This document shows positions 1 to 7,501 of a DNA stretch of 46,027 nucleotides, piece by piece. The translations under genes and the position numbers were made by a program. Under the pieces are notes generated by a model. It saw only the letters and a list, made by a program, of their open reading frames with translations. It was not told the DNA's origin and searched no databases. This DNA comes from Thermoflexus hugenholtzii JAD2 (GTDB lineage Bacteria > Chloroflexota > Anaerolineae > J036 > Brachytrichaceae). The stretch is taken from contig CAMDWA010000015.1 in assembly GCA_945877855.1 (NCBI GenBank), forward strand, positions 1 through 46,027. Reading direction: 5' to 3'. Each line of letters begins with the position of its first letter. Position 1 is the stretch's first letter.

Positions 1-1
1 T

Positions 2-142
2 GTTAATGAAAAAGGCGAAAAAGTGCTCAACGCCATTAAGATTGGCGATATGATTTCAGTCTTGATTAACTTCTTGATTGTAATGTTTGTTGTGTTTATT
101 ATTGCGCGTAAGTTCGCACCTTCGGTCGTTGCGCCCAAATAA
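2..142 (+). CDS. mscL: MscL-like mechanosensitive channel, C-terminal fragment
   Basis: The gene enters from the left edge; the last 46 residues and a TAA stop are visible. They hold one hydrophobic helix (SVLINFLIVMFVVFII) preceded by IKIGDM and followed by a short basic tail. This pattern resembles the second transmembrane helix of large-conductance mechanosensitive channels, where a short polar stretch leads into an INFLIIAF-type helix. MscL opens under membrane tension to release solutes on osmotic downshock. The tail after the helix is short (ARKFAPSVVAPK), so the usual cytoplasmic C-terminal helix bundle appears to be missing. With only a third of the protein visible, other small membrane proteins cannot be excluded. 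Confidence 0.6.
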   Translation, partial: VNEKGEKVLNAIKIGDMISVLINFLIVMFVVFIIARKFAPSVVAPK

Positions 143-185
143 TTCGTATCTTTCCAATAAACAAGAGAAATTAAAACAAATTTTG

Positions 186-271
186 GCCGAACTCACTATT
201 ACTTTATGGTTGATGAGGACTTCGCCTTCGTTAAATATACAGTGCTAGCGAGTTCGGCATTATGTTTTTTT
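186..271 (+). terminator. Hairpin plus T-run after the MscL-like gene (repeat copy A)
   Basis: A 9-bp inverted repeat, GCCGAACTC at 186-194 and GAGTTCGGC at 250-258, is followed by a T-rich run at 264-271. The loop is long (55 nt). The position between the convergent MscL-like gene and murE suits a terminator. The right arm and its flank recur near the right end of the window (45896-45955). Confidence 0.5.
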
Positions 272-302
272 GCTTCTAATTATTGAGAAGATACATCAAT
301 GT

Positions 303-1844
303 TTATTTAGCCAATTGTCGTATCGCCTTTCGCATGGCTTCGCGGTCATCCCAAGGCACTTCGGTTGTGCCAAAACATAGCGATTGCTCGTGCCCTTTGC
401 CACAAGCCACCACAACATCGCCGGTTTGCGCAATCAGGCAAGCGGTTTGAATGGCATCACCGCGATCATGGATACGCAAAATAGTGGCGGTGGTGGTGCT
501 CGGAACCCCAGCTTGCATTTCAAGCAAAATCTGGTCGAGTGATTCACGGCGTGGGTCTTCGGCAGTAAAAATGGCAATATCGGCCAATGTAGCCGCGATA
601 CGTGCCATCATTGGGCGTTTTTGTGCATCGCGCTCACCAGCGCAGCCAAATATGACAATGAGCCACCGCTGTGTCACCCGTCGTAAAGCCTTCAATACGT
701 TTTCGAGCGCGTTGGGGGTGTGGGCAAAATCAACAATCGCAGTAAATGGCTGCCCCAAATGAATGCGTTCCATACGCCCGGGCACGCCAACAGTTGCCGC
801 TACTCCAGTCACAATGGTTGCTGGCGGTAGATTAAGTGCCAACCCTGCACTAACCGCAGCCAAAATATTGGCAACGTTGTAATCGCCAATAAATGTGCTG
901 TGTAATTTGATTGGGCCAACTGGTGTTTCTGCCGTAATCACCATACCATCTGGGGCATGGGTTACACTGCTAGCGTATATGGTGCCCCCAGTTTTTTGGC
1001 TTGAGTAGGTGATTGGGGCCGCAACCAATTTGTGCAAATAATCAAATGAATAAGCGTCATCGGCATTTAATATCGCTTGTTTTTGTACTTGGCTTTTAAA
1101 CCTGTTTAACGCCAAATTTTCAAATAATCGTGCTTTTGCGGCACGGTAGGTTTCACGCGAGCCATGCAAATCTAAATGCTCATGGGTGATATTGGTGACG
1201 AGGGCTAAGTCAAACTCGCAGCCATCGACGCGATGATGGGCTAAGCCATGTGAGGTGACTTCGAGCACACAATGTGTGGTGCCGGCATCACGCATTTGCG
1301 CCAAATAACGTTGAATTTCATCGGCATCGGGGGTGGTGGTGTGTAAACCGGTGTCAAAGGTTTCATCGCCAATAACGGCATTTACTGTGCTAATTAGCCC
1401 AACTTTGTAGCCATAAGCCGCAGGGGCGGCCTTGAGAATGTTGTAAATCAGCGTGCTGGTCGTGGTTTTGCCATCGGTTCCGGTCACGCCAATGAGTGTC
1501 ATGCTGCGCGATGGGAAATTGTGCCATGCCGCGCATAACCAAGCAAAAGCCTCACGCCCATTGGGCACAAGCACAATCGGCGTGGTGGTTTCTGCGGTTA
1601 ATGTGGGTGTATATTCGCAAATAATGACTGCGGCCCCGCGTTGTAAGGCCCCGGCAATATATTTGTGACCATCGGTTTGCACCCCGCGATAGGCTACAAA
1701 AATGCTGCCGGGCTGCACTTGCCGTGAATCATCGGTGATACTGGTAATTTCGGTCGCTGCTTGTTGTAATTCGGCAGCTAGTTGTAAACCGGGGATGGCG
1801 GTTAACAATTGATGAAGGGGTTTGGTGTGAGAGGCAATATTCAT
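303..1844 (-). CDS. murE: UDP-N-acetylmuramyl peptide synthetase MurE
   Basis: A cytoplasmic Mur ligase that uses ATP to add the third, diamino acid residue to UDP-MurNAc-L-Ala-D-Glu in peptidoglycan synthesis. The protein is about 513 residues, the usual length. The order is an N-terminal substrate domain, the ATP loop GVTGTDGKTTTST, LEVTSHGL, TNITHEHLDLHG, then the C-terminal ligase domain with GRMERI and GKGHEQ. Where many meso-DAP enzymes have DNPR, this one reads EDPR, so the diamino acid added is uncertain; L-ornithine is known in cultured Chloroflexus and Herpetosiphon. I start at the ATG at 1844; a TTG lies one codon upstream. TATTCT sits 5 nt before the ATG, pointing to a leaderless start, although smpB ends only 15 nt upstream and co-transcription is also likely. 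Confidence 0.95.
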   Translation of the reverse strand: MNIASHTKPLHQLLTAIPGLQLAAELQQAATEITSITDDSRQVQPGSIFVAYRGVQTDGHKYIAGALQRGAAVIICEYTPTLTAETTTPIVLVPNGREAFAWLCAAWHNFPSRSMTLIGVTGTDGKTTTSTLIYNILKAAPAAYGYKVGLISTVNAVIGDETFDTGLHTTTPDADEIQRYLAQMRDAGTTHCVLEVTSHGLAHHRVDGCEFDLALVTNITHEHLDLHGSRETYRAAKARLFENLALNRFKSQVQKQAILNADDAYSFDYLHKLVAAPITYSSQKTGGTIYASSVTHAPDGMVITAETPVGPIKLHSTFIGDYNVANILAAVSAGLALNLPPATIVTGVAATVGVPGRMERIHLGQPFTAIVDFAHTPNALENVLKALRRVTQRWLIVIFGCAGERDAQKRPMMARIAATLADIAIFTAEDPRRESLDQILLEMQAGVPSTTTATILRIHDRGDAIQTACLIAQTGDVVVACGKGHEQSLCFGTTEVPWDDREAMRKAIRQLAK

Positions 1845-1859
1845 CAAATAGAATAATTT

Positions 1860-2327
1860 TTAACGGTCGCGCAAGGCGCGATCGATATCGCGTTGAGAAT
1901 CGCGTTTGGCGATGCTTTCACGTTTGTCATAATTCTTTTTGCCGCGGGCTAAGGCAATTTCAACTTTGGCACGCCCGCGTTTAAGATAGACTTTGGTGGC
2001 GATGGCAGTAAAGCCTTTTTGTTCAATGCCTTTGGTGATATTGCTAATTTCACGACGGTGTAGCAATAGTAATCGCTCACGCCGTTCTTCGGTGGCTTTG
2101 TTAAACCCCGTTGCCATTTCATATTGGGGGATATAAGCATTGATCAACAAAGCATTGCCTTGGCGAATCAACACAAATGCGTCACGCACATCCATTTTGC
2201 CTGTGCGAATCGATTTGATTTCAGCGCCGGTAAGAGACATACCCGCCTCGAACCGTTCACCTAACTCATAATCAAAAGAAGCGCGGCGATTTGAAGAAAC
2301 AATTTTTATCGGCGTATCATCAGCCAT
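1860..2327 (-). CDS. smpB: SsrA-binding protein SmpB
   Basis: SmpB binds tmRNA and delivers it to stalled ribosomes for trans-translation. The 155-residue protein has the standard length and architecture: N-terminal IVSSNRRASFDYEL, the conserved GAEIKSIRTGKMDVRDAF, the INAYIPQYEMA strand, HRREI, the KGFTAIATKVYLKRGRAKVEIALARGK region split around its turn, and a basic C-terminal tail (KRDSQRDIDRALRDR) that enters the mRNA channel as a helix. It lies 30 nt after the selenoprotein gene and 15 nt before murE, forming an apparent operon. TACAAT lies 10 nt upstream of the ATG, so a nearly leaderless internal promoter is possible. No tmRNA gene is visible in the window. Confidence 0.97.
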   Translation of the reverse strand: MADDTPIKIVSSNRRASFDYELGERFEAGMSLTGAEIKSIRTGKMDVRDAFVLIRQGNALLINAYIPQYEMATGFNKATEERRERLLLLHRREISNITKGIEQKGFTAIATKVYLKRGRAKVEIALARGKKNYDKRESIAKRDSQRDIDRALRDR

Positions 2328-2357
2328 AGCGTGCTTAATTGTAGCAGCTATAACGGC

Positions 2358-3380
2358 CTAACGGCCTTCAAATGCGGCAACAAACCCTTCGTATGAAGGG
2401 GCGCCAAAAATACGCTTGGGCGCACCCCCATTAATTGAAATGTCGAAAATGGGTTGAAAGTAAATACCACGAGCACGTTGGGCGGCATCATTGGCTTTTA
2501 ATTGGGCTTGGGTGCTATGGTTGTTGATACAGGCTAACAAAGCGTTTACATCTACCCCAGCCGTTTTGCCAATGGGGGCGACAACATCGAGCCATTCAGT
2601 AAAACTCCAACTGCCAAAGAGATCATTTTGACGATGGTATAACGCCGAATGCATAGACCAAAATCGCCCTTGGCGGGCCGCACACGCCCCTGCCTCGGCA
2701 GCCCGAATGCTGCCTTCGCCATAGCTTAGGGTGTTATGAAAAATAACTTTAACTTTACCCGTCTTAATATGGGTTTCGATCAATGTCGGTAGGGTCGTTA
2801 ACACGTAACGAGCACAGGTATATCAGAGAAAATCCGAATAATCATGTAAGACCACCGGTGCATTTGGGCTGCCCCAAAACGGTGCCCCATCTGCCATCAC
2901 CCCCTGAATAACTTGCCCACCCGATGCAACTGGCGGCGCTGCCGAAACTGGGGCTTGCGTTGGCGCTGGGGGCGATGTGGGTACGATTGCCTTTGGAATC
3001 GCCGTTGCAACGGCAATTGCCGTTGCTGTTGGGATAATAACACGGGTCGAAGTGGTTGGAATGGCTGTTTTAGTGGCAACGATTGTCGCTGTTTTTGTAG
3101 GTGCTTGTGTGGGCGATAGGTTCGGCTTTGGGGTCGGTGATGTTGTCGGGGCTTGCGTTGCTGTTGCTGCGGCAATTGCCGTTGGTGAATTTGCAATAAC
3201 GGTTGGCGGAATGGGTGTGTTCGATGGTGCAATCGTCGCTTCGATGATTTGCGTAGCGGTGGCTGCAAGTGTGGGTTGGGTAATGATGGACACTGGGGTC
3301 GAGGTTGCAGCGTTGCAACCCATTAATAAACTCAATACGACCAACGGCCAATGTCTTTTCACTTGTTTTATTATATCCAT
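2358..3380 (-). CDS. Thioredoxin-fold (DsbA-like) lipoprotein, probable selenoprotein with a UxxC active site
   Basis: Read through one in-frame TGA (2823-2825), this is a 340-residue protein. It starts with a lipoprotein signal (LSLLMGC, lipid-modified Cys at about 22), followed by a Thr/Pro/Ala linker to about residue 155. A DsbA/Thioredoxin_4-type domain follows: a GSPNAPVVLHDYSDFL strand, Sec186-Tyr-Thr-Cys189 where homologues carry CxxC, the insert AACAARQGRFW-like helix (seen as GACAARQGRFWSMHSALY), and QPIFDISING containing the cis-Pro loop. The homology continues in the same frame across the TGA, and the TGA replaces the first active-site Cys. A SECIS-like hairpin follows at the right distance. 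Likely role: thiol-disulfide exchange on the outer face of the membrane. The alternative is a recent nonsense mutation. selA, selB, selC and selD are not in this window. Confidence 0.8.
2795..2811 (-). promoter_or_regulatory. Candidate bacterial SECIS hairpin
   Basis: In the mRNA, 11 nt separate the UGA from a perfect 6-bp stem (UCGUUA pairing with UAACGA) with the 5-nt loop CGUGU. A further G-C pair follows below a C/C mismatch. The apical loop starts 17 nt after the UGA and has G at its second position. This fits the published bacterial SECIS description (loop 16-37 nt from UGA, a G in the first two loop bases) and the 11-nt spacing of E. coli fdhF. SelB binding is inferred. Confidence 0.65.
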
Positions 3381-3570
3381 GAACCTATCAAGTTTTTATC
3401 AGACTTTTGACGGTAAAAAGCAGCTTTTCGATTATTGGAGACATTTTCAAAAATGTGATATGCCGCCTGTAAATTTCACGAGCAGGCAATCGCAAACTGA
3501 CGAAGGCGTTGGGCAATTTAAGTAAGTTTTGGGGCATATGCATTTTATTGGTATAGTCACATCCAATTAA

Positions 3571-4647
3571 ATGAATACCCCTTCTTATATTCCTCTTATT
3601 GATCGATACATTCGCGAGGGCGGTTTTGCTGGCGGCGCAGTGGCCGTAGCACAACGCGGGCAAATGGTGATTGAACATTATGCGGGTTGGGCTGCGCCCA
3701 ATTTAACAGCTTCGTCTGATGTATTGTGGCCGTTAGCGTCGATCTCAAAACTTTATAGCGTTGCAATGGTGATGCGGATTGTGGAGCAAGGACACTTAAC
3801 GCTCAATACCTTGGTTAGCCATGTTATTCCCCAATTCACTGGCGATGGGCGCGAAGAAGTGCGATTGCGCCATTTGCTCACCCATACGTCTGGGCTAATT
3901 TATGAATCGCCGGAGATGGAAGCAAGGTTAATTGCCCAAACCCCCCGTGCGGCTTTGGTCGAAGAGGCGTTTAGTGCGCCCTTGCAATTTAAGCCGGGCA
4001 CGTCAATGGCCTATGCCGATTACAACACCCTATTGGCCGGGCATATGGCTGAGGTTGTGATGGGTGAGCCGTTTGCCGATTTGGTGCAAAAGTGGGTGAT
4101 TGGGCCAATGAAGCTGAGTAATACATTTATGCCGCCGCCCCCCAGCGAATATGGGCGGATTGCCAACGTGGCAAATGTGATGGCCGAGGGCACTGTGGGC
4201 GCGATGTATAACTCGCCTCATGCTTTGTCATTGGCGCACCCTGCGTTTGGCACAGTGGCAACTGTGCGTGATCTCATTCAATTTGGGCAGCATTTTGCCC
4301 CGGGCGGGCCACGCATCCATTCACCACTTACGGTGCGAGCCATGACCAGCGATCAAACCGGCGGGGTATTTGGCAAACATGTTGCAGTAGATGGGCTTGG
4401 CCCAAATACATTTATGCCTTGGGGCTTGGGCTTTATGTTACAAACACCGGCAGTGCCAAGTATGCTATGTGATTTGGTTTCAAATAGTAGTTTTGGGCAC
4501 GGCGGGGCGAGTGGCTGCCAGTTGCTTATTGACCCTGAAAACGAGGTGGTGGCTTGTGTTGTCAGCAATAATCATGTGCGAATTGGGCGTGAGCGTTGGC
4601 GAGTGCGTTTGCAATCAATTTTGAATAGTGCATTAGCCACTTTGTAA
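3571..4647 (+). CDS. Serine hydrolase of the class C beta-lactamase family
   Basis: A 358-residue beta-lactamase/transpeptidase-fold enzyme. Ser57-Ile-Ser-Lys60 is the catalytic SxxK; the second motif is Tyr148-Ala-Asp150 in place of YxN; the third is HGG at about 310. HLLTHTSGL at about residue 107 is typical of the family. No signal peptide is evident, so it is probably cytoplasmic and more likely an esterase or peptidase than a drug-resistance enzyme; the substrate cannot be told. The start is the first ATG. TATAGT lies 13 nt upstream, leaving a leader of only a few nucleotides, and there is no Shine-Dalgarno sequence. It is transcribed divergently from the selenoprotein gene across a gap of about 190 nt. 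Confidence 0.9.
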   Translation: MNTPSYIPLIDRYIREGGFAGGAVAVAQRGQMVIEHYAGWAAPNLTASSDVLWPLASISKLYSVAMVMRIVEQGHLTLNTLVSHVIPQFTGDGREEVRLRHLLTHTSGLIYESPEMEARLIAQTPRAALVEEAFSAPLQFKPGTSMAYADYNTLLAGHMAEVVMGEPFADLVQKWVIGPMKLSNTFMPPPPSEYGRIANVANVMAEGTVGAMYNSPHALSLAHPAFGTVATVRDLIQFGQHFAPGGPRIHSPLTVRAMTSDQTGGVFGKHVAVDGLGPNTFMPWGLGFMLQTPAVPSMLCDLVSNSSFGHGGASGCQLLIDPENEVVACVVSNNHVRIGRERWRVRLQSILNSALATL

Positions 4648-4978
4648 CAAGCCGATTTCTAGGCTTTTTACACAATATCTGTAATCTTTTGCAATGGTTA
4701 ATGCTAGGCCATAAACAAGTCATGCAATTAACAAATCATGTTTGCAACAATTTTCATCATAGGGATATGCAACCGACTTGTAATACCACATTTTTAGACG
4801 TTATCCACAAAAATGTGGATAACTCCCTATATTATTGGGGACAAGTTGGCAGAATTGTGAATAACATTAGCATTAGAGTTCAACACATTGCTCATAAAGC
4901 CGATGGTTTTTGCTTAGAAAATCAAGCTTGTCATTGGTATTTTGTATTTTGTTGTGTGTTTTATGTGGAGGGCGTGTC
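4648..4978. other. AT-rich intergenic region with a cluster of DnaA-box-like 9-mers
   Basis: No gene is supported here. Two perfect consensus DnaA boxes face each other: TTATCCACA (4801-4809) and TGTGGATAA (4814-4822), 4 nt apart and forming a 10-bp inverted repeat with the outer G/C. Two further matches to TTWTNCACA are TTTTACACA (4666-4674) and TGTGAATAA (4856-4864, reverse strand). The region is AT-rich compared with its neighbours. It could be an origin segment, a DnaA-controlled promoter for the downstream glycosyltransferase, or a simple hairpin. Confidence 0.5.
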
Positions 4979-6205
4979 ATGTTGACTTCGCCAATTCACA
5001 TTGCTTTAGTCGCCGCCGAAGAATGGGCCGGTGGCGTGATGTATACGCATAATCTTGCCAAGGCTTTGTCGATGTTGCCGGCAGCCGAGCGCCCTCATAT
5101 GACTTTATTGTATGAGCGTGATGCCAGGCGCTTTGAAGCCTTAAAAAACATTGTCAATGCATCAATCGCCTATCAACCCATGTTTGTGCAACGCCGCAAT
5201 CGCCTCGAGTCGTTGCTGGCAAATCACGGTTGGCGGCTATCGCAATGGGTATTGGGCGAGCGTTCATTTCGCTTGGCAATGGCAGCGTGGCGGGCGGGGG
5301 CTGTCATCACCTTTCCGGTGTTTGGGGCGGCGCATCGGCTCGTGCCCGGCCCAATTGCGTGGATCCCCGATTTTCAACATCGGGGGATGCCTCATTTGTT
5401 TTCGTCTGCCGAGATACGCGGACGTGACCGCCGTTTTGCGGCGATCTTGAAGCATCCTGAACAACAGGTCATTTTTAGCAGCCAACATGCCCAAAATGAC
5501 GCAAAACGCTATTTTGGGCATGTTGCTGCACAGCAACATTTGCTGCGCTTTGCCACTGTGCCAGAGCCAAATTGGGTCGATGACCCTGCACCTATTGTAG
5601 CTAAATACCAGTTGCCAGCGCGTTATCTGATCGTATGTAATCAATTTTGGGCGCATAAAGGGCATGCCACTTTGTTCGAGGCACTTCATCAATTGGCTCA
5701 AGCTGGGCAGCCGATGCATTTGGTGTGTACTGGCCCGACCCAAGATTATCGCAATCCGACCTATTTCCCCTCGTTACAGGCCAAATTACGCGAATGGGGT
5801 ATCGAATCGCTGGTGCATACGGTGGGCATGATTCCACGTTATGATCAAATCATGTTGATGCGCGGGGCCTCGGCCATTATGCAGCCATCGGTATTTGAGG
5901 GCTGGAGCACGGTGTTAGAAGATGCGCGAGCCTTGGGGCAACGGGTCATTGCCACCGATTTTCCGGTGCATCTTGAGCAAGATTTGCCCGGCGCACTCTA
6001 TTTTCGGGCTGGGGATGTGGCCGATTGTGTTCACGCCATTCGTCAACATTTTGATACCGAACCAGCGTGGCAGCGCCAACGCGCTGCTTTTAGCTCTGAC
6101 GCGCATCATCAACGGTTGCTGGCTTTTGCGCGGGCCTTTATGGCAATTGCGGTTGAGAGCCAAGAAGCGAGAAGCAAGAAGCAAGAGCCAAGAACCAAGA
6201 ATTAA
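4979..6205 (+). CDS. Glycosyltransferase, GT4-type
   Basis: A cytoplasmic or membrane-associated GT-B glycosyltransferase of 408 residues. The N-terminal Rossmann half begins IHIALVAAEEWAGGVMYTHNLAKAL, here read as IHIALVAAEEW then a glycine-rich loop. The C-terminal half has YLIVCNQFWAHKGH, VCTGP, VGMIPRYDQIMLMRGASAIM and the donor-binding PSVFEGWSTVLEDARALG. It probably adds a sugar to a surface glycan; donor and acceptor are unknown. I chose the ATG at 4979 because GGAGG sits 7-8 nt upstream; an in-frame TTG 23 codons earlier lacks such support. The last residues (about SQEARSKKQEPRTKN) are encoded by an intergenic-type repeat, so the native C terminus has been replaced or extended. The next glycosyltransferase follows after the repeat. 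Confidence 0.9.
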   Translation: MLTSPIHIALVAAEEWAGGVMYTHNLAKALSMLPAAERPHMTLLYERDARRFEALKNIVNASIAYQPMFVQRRNRLESLLANHGWRLSQWVLGERSFRLAMAAWRAGAVITFPVFGAAHRLVPGPIAWIPDFQHRGMPHLFSSAEIRGRDRRFAAILKHPEQQVIFSSQHAQNDAKRYFGHVAAQQHLLRFATVPEPNWVDDPAPIVAKYQLPARYLIVCNQFWAHKGHATLFEALHQLAQAGQPMHLVCTGPTQDYRNPTYFPSLQAKLREWGIESLVHTVGMIPRYDQIMLMRGASAIMQPSVFEGWSTVLEDARALGQRVIATDFPVHLEQDLPGALYFRAGDVADCVHAIRQHFDTEPAWQRQRAAFSSDAHHQRLLAFARAFMAIAVESQEARSKKQEPRTKN

Positions 6206-6292
6206 GATTAAAGAGTTTAGATGTGCGTAAACTTTGATTTAAACTCTGTATTCTGTAATCTTGGTTCTTGGTTCTTAGTTCTTAGTTCTTTT
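6155..6292. repeat. Short tandem AAGAA/TTCTT units in inverted arrangement
   Basis: Tandem units such as AGAAGCA and CCAAGAA at about 6160-6203 are mirrored by CTTGGTT and CTTAGTT units at about 6256-6291, so the RNA can fold into a long imperfect hairpin. The left array overlaps the end of the upstream gene; the right ends 1-2 nt before the next ATG. It is one of about eleven such clusters in the window. Confidence 0.75.
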
Positions 6293-7399
6293 ATGATTTC
6301 TCGCCATATTGTCCTTTCTGCAATTAATATTTATCAATCGGGGATGCTGACGATTGCGCGTGATTTTTTATCGCAGTTATGTCAAACCCCAGCCTTTCAA
6401 CGCGGCGAGATTCGGGTGACGTTGTTTTGTCATCGCGCCGATTTATACCGAGACTTGCAGCAGGCCAATGTAACGCTCATTGAGAAACCACGTTCACGCC
6501 AAAGTTGGGGCATCCGCTTGTTTTATGAGTATGTTTATTTTTGGTTTTGGTCGCTAAATCAAACAGTTGATACGTGGATTTCGTTGCATGATGTGTCGCC
6601 CAATGTGCGGGCACGGCGGCGTGTGGTGTATTGTCACAACCCAATGCCGTTTTATCGCGGCAGCATCAGCGCCCGTTATGATCTTAAACTCAAGCTTTTT
6701 CAATGGCTTTATACATTTAATTATCAAACCAATTTACATAAAAACAGACATATCATTGTGCAGCAACAATGGATGCGCGAAGCCTTTGTGCAATTTTATG
6801 CATGTGATCCTGCCAAAATGATTGTCGCGCCTCCGCAAACGGTGTTTAGCCAGCCAGCGCAATCCCCAAGCCCCAATGTGCAATCCTCAACGCTTAACTT
6901 AATATACCCAACTTTTCCACGCACTTACAAAAATTATGAGGTGATTTTAGCGGCGATGCGTTTGCTGGTAGATACCCCATTGCGGCTTATTTTGACTGTT
7001 GCACCTGAAATGAATGCCTATGCCGGTATGTTGGCGGCAAAATATGCTGATTTGCCGAATGTGGCATGGGTCGGTTTTCAAAGTAGGCAGCAAGTCGAGA
7101 CCCAATATGCCGAGGCGGCGGCGATGGTTTTTCCATCTAAAAGCGAAACATGGGGTTTGCCGATGTCGGAATTTCAGCGATATGACAAACCCATCTTTGC
7201 CGCCGATTTGCCTTATGCCAAAGAGACATTGTCGGGTTATGACCATGCGGTATTTTTAGACCCAGATGACGTGCCAGCGTGGGCTGAGGCATTGCGGATG
7301 TTTGCGACCAAGGGTGAGTATCACTCAACGCGCGTCATCACCCATTACCCGCCCCCATTTGCGCCTAATTGGCAGGCTTTAATGGAATTGGTGTTGTAG
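6293..7399 (+). CDS. Glycosyltransferase, GT4-type
   Basis: A 368-residue GT-B glycosyltransferase. It begins MISRHIVLSAINIYQSG, with the acceptor-side loop near residue 15, and has the C-terminal donor half with FPRTYKNYEVILAAM, WVGFQSRQQVETQYAEAAAM and FPSKSETWGLPMSEF, the equivalent of the EEGFGLP motif. The ATG at 6293 is preferred; an earlier start would translate repeat sequence. A stretch at about residues 186-200 (QSPSPNVQSSTLN) is encoded by CCCCAAT-type repeat units and looks like an insertion in the linker between the two domains. It probably acts with the preceding glycosyltransferase on the same surface polysaccharide; the sugar is unknown. Confidence 0.87.
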   Translation: MISRHIVLSAINIYQSGMLTIARDFLSQLCQTPAFQRGEIRVTLFCHRADLYRDLQQANVTLIEKPRSRQSWGIRLFYEYVYFWFWSLNQTVDTWISLHDVSPNVRARRRVVYCHNPMPFYRGSISARYDLKLKLFQWLYTFNYQTNLHKNRHIIVQQQWMREAFVQFYACDPAKMIVAPPQTVFSQPAQSPSPNVQSSTLNLIYPTFPRTYKNYEVILAAMRLLVDTPLRLILTVAPEMNAYAGMLAAKYADLPNVAWVGFQSRQQVETQYAEAAAMVFPSKSETWGLPMSEFQRYDKPIFAADLPYAKETLSGYDHAVFLDPDDVPAWAEALRMFATKGEYHSTRVITHYPPPFAPNWQALMELVL

Positions 7400-7501
7400 G
7401 CTATATTGAAAAATTCAACTTTTGGCGCAGCGATTTTTTCATTGGGTTTACATCAATATCACATGGCAATAAGCTAAACTTATTAAAATCACGCTCTTAC
7501 C

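Noticed and set aside
2823..2825. Reading the lipoprotein as two genes or a pseudogene
   Set aside because: Both parts are in the same frame, the TGA sits at an active-site Cys, and a SECIS-like hairpin follows. A pseudogene remains possible but is less likely.
2977..3525. 182-codon plus-strand ORF antisense to the selenoprotein's linker
   Set aside because: It is a shadow of the low-complexity Thr/Pro linker: its predicted protein is only Ala/Val/Gly-rich, with no domain.
3388..3678. 96-codon minus-strand ORF overlapping the serine hydrolase start
   Set aside because: It overlaps a well supported gene and shows no domain.
3571..4647. Antibiotic-resistance beta-lactamase
   Set aside because: No signal peptide, the second motif is YAD, and the family contains many esterases and peptidases; the name serine hydrolase is safer.
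4689..4985. 98-codon ORF across the DnaA-box region
   Set aside because: No ribosome-binding site, no family resemblance, and it overlaps the next gene's start in another frame.
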